Below the pieces are notes generated by a model. That model searched no databases. It was given only the letters and a program-made list of their open reading frames with translations, and had not been told where the DNA came from. Both the position numbers and the translations under genes were made by a program. DNA of 9,973 bases from Treponema sp. (GTDB taxonomy: Bacteria; Spirochaetota; Spirochaetia; Treponematales; Breznakiellaceae): assembly GCA_009785545.1 (NCBI GenBank), contig WQWD01000063.1, forward strand, positions 1 through 9,973, given 5' to 3'. Below are positions 6,933-9,973 of the stretch, piece after piece (position 1 is the first letter of the stretch; every line of letters begins with the position of its first letter).

Positions 6933-7035
6933 GCGGCGAGCGTTGCCCCAGCGAAAGCTGTGTGCGGCTTTTTTTTACGGACTAAAGTCGCATTTTCTTA
7001 CGCGCCAATGCTTTCGCTGGGGCAACGCTCGCCGC
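6933..7035 (+). repeat. Perfect 26-bp inverted repeat with structured loop, 12 nt after the Rpn stop
   Basis: Arms 6933-6958 and 7010-7035 are exact reverse complements (GCGGCGAGCGTTGCCCCAGC and onward), with a 51-nt loop. The loop contains CTTTTTTTTACG, then a small hairpin GACT-AA-AGTC, then GCA. Copy B has the same order: CTTTCATCTACG, the hairpin GACGC-TTTG-GCGTC, then GCA. The arms differ in sequence from those of A and B, so this looks like a diverged relative with the same plan. No T-tract follows the stem, so intrinsic termination is not the obvious role, though it could block transcription from either convergent gene. Confidence 0.85.
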
Positions 7036-7085
7036 CTATTATTACGGTTTCCAGACTATTTCTCTACAACCTCTTCCGTGTAATT
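7036..7085. other. Short spacer, nothing recognised
   Basis: This 50-nt AT-rich spacer separates the 26-bp inverted repeat from the head of repeat copy C. It has no start, ribosome site or hairpin of note. It could be the remnant of a gene 3' end, since heads A and B both directly follow stop codons, but that cannot be shown here. Confidence 0.3.
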
Positions 7086-7172
7086 GTAGACAATCATGGA
7101 AGGCGGGGCTGCGGAGCCTGCCGGAGTTGTATCCCCGTGTTATGTGGCACAATTTTGTGTGTACGATGACAG
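7086..7172 (+). repeat. Structured dispersed repeat, reduced copy C
   Basis: It has the same head as copy B (GTAGACAATCATGG, 7086-7099) and the same kind of tail (AGTTGTATCCCC, later GATGACAG to 7172), in the same orientation. The long inverted repeat is missing: between head and tail there is only a short imperfect hairpin (GGCGGGGCT against AGCCTGCC). It could be an internal deletion derivative or a minimal form. With copy B it brackets the Rpn gene as direct repeats. Confidence 0.75.
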
Positions 7173-7297
7173 TCACCTCATTTTTGAGGGGACAGACATA
7201 AAGTTGGCGTGCCTGTCACTAAGCGTGCCACCTCTTTTTCATGTTAAAAGATTCCTATTTATCCGTCAGCAGCGTTTTAACCCCCCATTACTGCAAG
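7173..7297. other. 3' region between convergent units; small hairpin, no gene
   Basis: A 5-bp stem with a TTTT loop (CCTCA 7176-7180, TGAGG 7185-7189) follows repeat copy C. The direct repeat GCGTGCC (7207-7213 and 7223-7229) and a GGGGACAGACA stretch lie beyond it. On the minus strand, just after the lipoprotein stop, there is a G6 run (7286-7281). I see no reading frame with a start and ribosome site. If the lipoprotein is a retroelement target, homing signals would be expected in the first few dozen bases here. Confidence 0.4.
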
Positions 7298-9871
7298 CTA
7301 GGGGCGAACCAAACGGAAGCCGATGTCGGTGAACCGACCGTTCGGGCCAGTGCTGTGACGGTTAACGGAACGGGCGCCATCGACATGGTTGTTCCAGCTC
7401 CCACCACGAAACACACGGACAGTCCCCGAAGGTGCGCCCGTAGGATCGGTCTTCGGGTCTGCCGTGTAATCCCCCCGCCAATCCCATGCCCATTCCCATA
7501 CGTTTCCGCTCATGTCATGTATGCCCAGCCCGTTGGCAGCCAGTAGCCCTACCATCCGGGGGCTGCTGCCGCTGTTCCCAAAAAACCACGCCACAGCGCC
7601 AACGGTGTTGCTTCCTGAAAATGTGTAGCTGTCCGCTGTATTGCCGCCCTTCGCCGCAAATTCCCACTGCGCTTCTGTTGGCAACCTATACCCTGTCGAG
7701 CCGATTATTACTCTCACATTATTCCATCTTTCATTATTAGTAATCGGAACCACTCCCCATGCGTCAGTATCAGTCGTCCACTCGTCGTCGTCGGCGCACC
7801 GAATCTCATATGCAGGGGTTAATCCACTTAACTCACTCAATCTATTTGCAAATACTATCGCCTCATACCAGCGCACGTGCGTTACGGGGCGGCGGTTCAT
7901 ATAGAACCCTGCCACATTTTCTTGCGTATTGGCTTCCACATTGCTCCAATCAGTAGGCGCAACGGGAATGTTGTTGAGGTTCCCTGTCATCACCGTTGTC
8001 CACTGCGCCCTCGTTATCGGAAACCTGCCCATGTAAAACCCTTGTGTCAGCGTTACTGTTGACACAGGTGTTGTATCTCCGCTTCCTGCTGTTCCCAATT
8101 CTCTGCCAAGCTCAAATGTACCGGCACCTACCCATACCATTTCCATACCTAAAGGGTTGGTTGTTCTTCTTATCTCTGCATTAACTACCGCAATATTAGA
8201 ACGTACCGGCTCTGCGTCTGTTGCACTTACTTCAACAAAGTAGTAATACCTTCCTTCTCTTAGCTCTGTTGGTATCGTAAAGCTCGCTCCTGTCGCTCCG
8301 CTTATCTCGGTTCCGCCTACATTACTGTCTGTCGTGTTGCTAAACCATTGCCAACTGTTAACTTCTGCCGCACCTGAAACGCTTGCCTCAACTCTTAAAC
8401 TGCCGCTTATGTCTCCTACAGTCACATTCGTTGTCGCAGCAGGCTGTGAAGTTATATGAATAACAGGCGCATTCACAATCACAACTGCCACAGTCGAGCG
8501 TACAGGCACTGCCATGCCTGTTGCGCTTACTTCTACAAAGTAATAATAGGTTCCCACTGTTAATGTTTGGGGGATTTCAAAGCTTGTGCCTGTCTCGCCG
8601 TATATCTTTGTTCCGCCTTCATTGCTGTGTTCTGTGTTGCTAAACCATTGGAAACTCAACTCGGCTTCGTATGTTACCCTTGCTTCGACTGTCAAGTTCC
8701 CGCTTATGTCTCCAAAGGTTACATCCGTTGTTGCGGCTGGTTGCGTGCTTATCGTTATTACGGGAATATCTATTGTTACTATCGCTGTGCCGCTGGTGGT
8801 GGTTCCGGGTATTGTTGCGCTTACAATCAGTCCGACTGTTGCACGCTCTCCAACTGTTAACATTCCCTGTGGACTTATTTCCGAACCTACAAGACCGCCA
8901 AACGGAGCCGTAACACTCCACACTACAACTTGAGACGACCCGGAAGGCAACACAGTTGCGGTGAATTGCTGTGTTCCTCCACGAAATAAGTTCACACTGC
9001 TCGGATATACACTGACACTTTCTGGTCTAATATGATCAGAGCCAACATAATCCCACACGGCATAGAGCGTGATGTTCCTTATCGATCTGGTCGTAAACTC
9101 GCTGCCCACGCCAAGAACATCTCCGTTGTTAGGTTCGATACTCCAGCCGAGCAACTCATGGGCAAATCTACCAGCATTGGGAAGTGTTATACTGCCTCCT
9201 ACTTCCTCTAAACTCTCATAGGGAACAGTATCGGCGTCACTGTAGATTACATCGAAGTTAATTCTGAGGGGCTTCGGTCCCCAAAGTGCATACAGCCTAA
9301 CAACTTCGTCAGACGCTGTCAGGTTTTGTACATATTCCTCATCGCCAAATTCCCACTCAAAAACGTTTGGCACTTTTGCCCAGCCGTAGAAAACATACGG
9401 CTCATTCGTAAAGCCTAACTCTTCCACAGAACGAAGGGGCTTTTCTTCACCGTCGAATGTGAAAAAAACATCTTCGTCTTTAAACACTTCGCCCGATCCT
9501 CCGTTGGGATGGTATTCCATTCTGTAAGTATTCGCCTCCCAAACTGCATATAATCTTACTATCTGCCCGACTCTTGTAACCAGCCTGTTCACGTCACTTC
9601 GTGTAACGGGCTCGCCATCGGAAGATGTTGCCCAGCCGACAAGTGTGTGTCCTTTCCGCTTAAAACTATTGTCAAAACAGTTTTCGTAGCCGATATCGTA
9701 AGAAACTCTTACAGAGTTTCCATTCCCGTCGTAGTTGGCATTGTAAACTACCGTGAATGTTCCCCATTCCATCAGAACTCCGCCAAGCGCATCGCACGTT
9801 GTAAATGTCAAACAGGCGGCGAATATTAATCCTAAAAACCTCAATTTACTAAAACTCTTTTTGTTACTCAT
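7298..9871 (-). CDS. Large multidomain surface lipoprotein with InlB repeats, Ig-like domains and a TvpA-like FGE/C-type-lectin C-terminus
   Basis: An 857-residue predicted lipoprotein: lysine-rich start, hydrophobic core and lipobox TFTTC with Cys26. Three InlB-type (Listeria-Bacteroides) repeats follow (about 39-112, 114-197, 200-274), each closing in YAVW or YALW. Then come a BIG2-like Ig domain (about 282-369), two closely similar Ig-like repeats (about 371-466 and 470-564, both with QPAATT, VGDISG or FGDISG, WFSN and YYYFVEVSAT), and an FGE-sulfatase/C-type-lectin domain (about 572-857) with GMEMVWVGAGTFELG, YRLPTEAQWEFAAKGG, GNVWEWAWDW and RVFRGGSWNN. The Cys pair used by true formylglycine-generating enzymes is absent, so a binding role is more likely. 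The last ~37 residues resemble a retroelement variable region. The start has a strong ribosome site, and its ATG overlaps the upstream gene's TAA. It is convergent with the Rpn gene. Confidence 0.9.
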   Translation of the reverse strand: MSNKKSFSKLRFLGLIFAACLTFTTCDALGGVLMEWGTFTVVYNANYDGNGNSVRVSYDIGYENCFDNSFKRKGHTLVGWATSSDGEPVTRSDVNRLVTRVGQIVRLYAVWEANTYRMEYHPNGGSGEVFKDEDVFFTFDGEEKPLRSVEELGFTNEPYVFYGWAKVPNVFEWEFGDEEYVQNLTASDEVVRLYALWGPKPLRINFDVIYSDADTVPYESLEEVGGSITLPNAGRFAHELLGWSIEPNNGDVLGVGSEFTTRSIRNITLYAVWDYVGSDHIRPESVSVYPSSVNLFRGGTQQFTATVLPSGSSQVVVWSVTAPFGGLVGSEISPQGMLTVGERATVGLIVSATIPGTTTSGTAIVTIDIPVITISTQPAATTDVTFGDISGNLTVEARVTYEAELSFQWFSNTEHSNEGGTKIYGETGTSFEIPQTLTVGTYYYFVEVSATGMAVPVRSTVAVVIVNAPVIHITSQPAATTNVTVGDISGSLRVEASVSGAAEVNSWQWFSNTTDSNVGGTEISGATGASFTIPTELREGRYYYFVEVSATDAEPVRSNIAVVNAEIRRTTNPLGMEMVWVGAGTFELGRELGTAGSGDTTPVSTVTLTQGFYMGRFPITRAQWTTVMTGNLNNIPVAPTDWSNVEANTQENVAGFYMNRRPVTHVRWYEAIVFANRLSELSGLTPAYEIRCADDDEWTTDTDAWGVVPITNNERWNNVRVIIGSTGYRLPTEAQWEFAAKGGNTADSYTFSGSNTVGAVAWFFGNSGSSPRMVGLLAANGLGIHDMSGNVWEWAWDWRGDYTADPKTDPTGAPSGTVRVFRGGSWNNHVDGARSVNRHSTGPNGRFTDIGFRLVRP
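7301..7411 (-). other. Candidate variable region of a diversity-generating retroelement target
   Basis: This covers the last 37 codons of the lipoprotein, from FRGGSWNN to GFRLVRP. The residues that differ from an Asn-rich template-like backbone (His, Val, Asp, Gly near 829-832; His, Ser, Thr, Gly near 839-842; Gly 845; Phe, Thr, Asp 847-849) all have codons ending in C or T. That is what arises when AAC or AAT template codons are randomised at A. T. denticola TvpA, a known retroelement target, is also a lipoprotein with an FGE-like C-type-lectin C-terminus. No template repeat or reverse transcriptase is visible in the window, so this is inference. Confidence 0.45.
8174..8764 (-). repeat. Tandem intragenic duplication encoding two Ig-like domains
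   Basis: Two adjacent ~97-codon units (about 8474-8764 and 8174-8470) encode Ig-like domains that are alike over well more than half their residues. Matching blocks are QPAATT, GDISG, QWFSN, GG-T and YYYFVEVSAT. At the DNA level, blocks such as gctaaaccattg and gcttatgtctcc recur. It looks like a fairly recent internal duplication that lengthens the surface stalk. Confidence 0.85.
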
Positions 9872-9973
9872 TATCTTCCCCTTGTTCTGAATCTGTGAAT
9901 AATTCCAACGGATACTTTGCTGTTAAACGATTCAAAGTTTGTCCGCATTGTGTATGATATGTCGATCACATTC
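9871..9973 (-). CDS. 3' end of an upstream gene, possible outer-membrane beta-barrel protein (partial)
   Basis: An open frame enters from the right edge on the minus strand and ends with TAA at 9873-9871, giving 33 residues that include YTMRTNFESFNSKVSVGIIH and end FRTRGR. The stop overlaps the lipoprotein ATG as TAATG, an arrangement typical of translationally coupled genes in one operon, which supports it being real despite its short visible length. The alternating polar/hydrophobic run ending near SVGIIHRF resembles a final strand of an outer-membrane barrel, but Arg-rich residues follow it, so that identity is tentative. Confidence 0.6.
   Translation of the reverse strand, partial: NVIDISYTMRTNFESFNSKVSVGIIHRFRTRGR
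9875..9881 (-). promoter_or_regulatory. Strong ribosome-binding site of the large lipoprotein gene
   Basis: On the minus strand GGGGAAG ends 3 nt before the ATG at 9871. It lies inside the last codons of the preceding gene, consistent with coupled translation. Confidence 0.6.

Noticed and set aside
6933..7035. Reading the 26-bp inverted repeat as an intrinsic terminator of the Rpn gene
   Set aside because: The loop is 51 nt and no T-tract follows the stem; the T8 run is inside the loop. A blocking role is possible but not a standard terminator.
7185..7235. GGGGACAGACA ... GCCTGTC motif resembling ends of REP/RAYT-associated or IS-like sequences
   Set aside because: Only short imperfect matches and no transposase remnant; too little to call a mobile element.
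7298..8158. Annotating the lipoprotein C-terminus as an active formylglycine-generating enzyme
   Set aside because: The catalytic Cys pair is missing; the only Cys in the domain (residue 692) is not in the active-site motif.
8567..8933. Several long frames opposite the Ig-domain part of the lipoprotein gene
   Set aside because: These are antisense shadows of a well-supported coding region, low in complexity and without start signals.
1..9973. CRISPR array, tRNA, rRNA, or a full DGR cassette with reverse transcriptase
   Set aside because: No regularly spaced repeats, no tRNA or rRNA landmarks, and no reverse transcriptase motif or A-rich template repeat seen on either strand.

Overview
The window looks like a piece of a spirochaete genome, most likely a Treponema from a gut or rumen setting. 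This is inference. It rests on relaxed spirochaete-type lipoboxes (LLFSC, FAVSC, TFTTC), an Rpn-family nuclease gene, a lipoprotein ending in a formylglycine-generating-enzyme-like (FGE, C-type-lectin) domain as in the treponemal TvpA family, and moderate-GC genes separated by AT-rich intergenic DNA. No rRNA, tRNA, CRISPR array or complete insertion sequence is visible.

Layout. Bases 1-160 are low-complexity runs (12 and 20 T, 21 G) and look like a degraded contig end. A near-consensus sigma70 promoter at 183-212 fires toward that end. Bases 266-486 hold copy A of a structured repeat. Next, on the minus strand, is a TPR lipoprotein (487-2328). A short AT-rich divergent promoter region (2329-2410) separates it from a plus-strand operon of three envelope genes that overlap at their ends: a second TPR lipoprotein (2411-3493), an MltD-like lytic transglycosylase with two LysM domains (3493-4869), and an exported protein with a C-terminal region reminiscent of FlgP/LPP20-type proteins (4844-5740). 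These probably serve peptidoglycan or cell-envelope processing.

From 5741 the DNA becomes accessory in character. Repeat copy B follows the operon stop codon directly, then comes an Rpn-family PD-(D/E)XK nuclease (6024-6920), a perfect 26-bp inverted repeat with a 51-nt loop (6933-7035), and a reduced repeat copy C (7086-7172). Convergent to these is a large minus-strand lipoprotein gene (7298-9871) with InlB-type repeats, Ig-like domains and an FGE-like C-terminus. Its last ~40 codons look like the variable region of a diversity-generating retroelement target. It overlaps by one base the stop codon of a further minus-strand gene, visible only as its last 33 codons (9871-9973), which may be an outer-membrane barrel.

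The two most interesting signals are the repeat family A/B/C with its related hairpin, whose nested stems are kept by compensatory base changes and which brackets the Rpn gene, and the candidate hypervariable lipoprotein.
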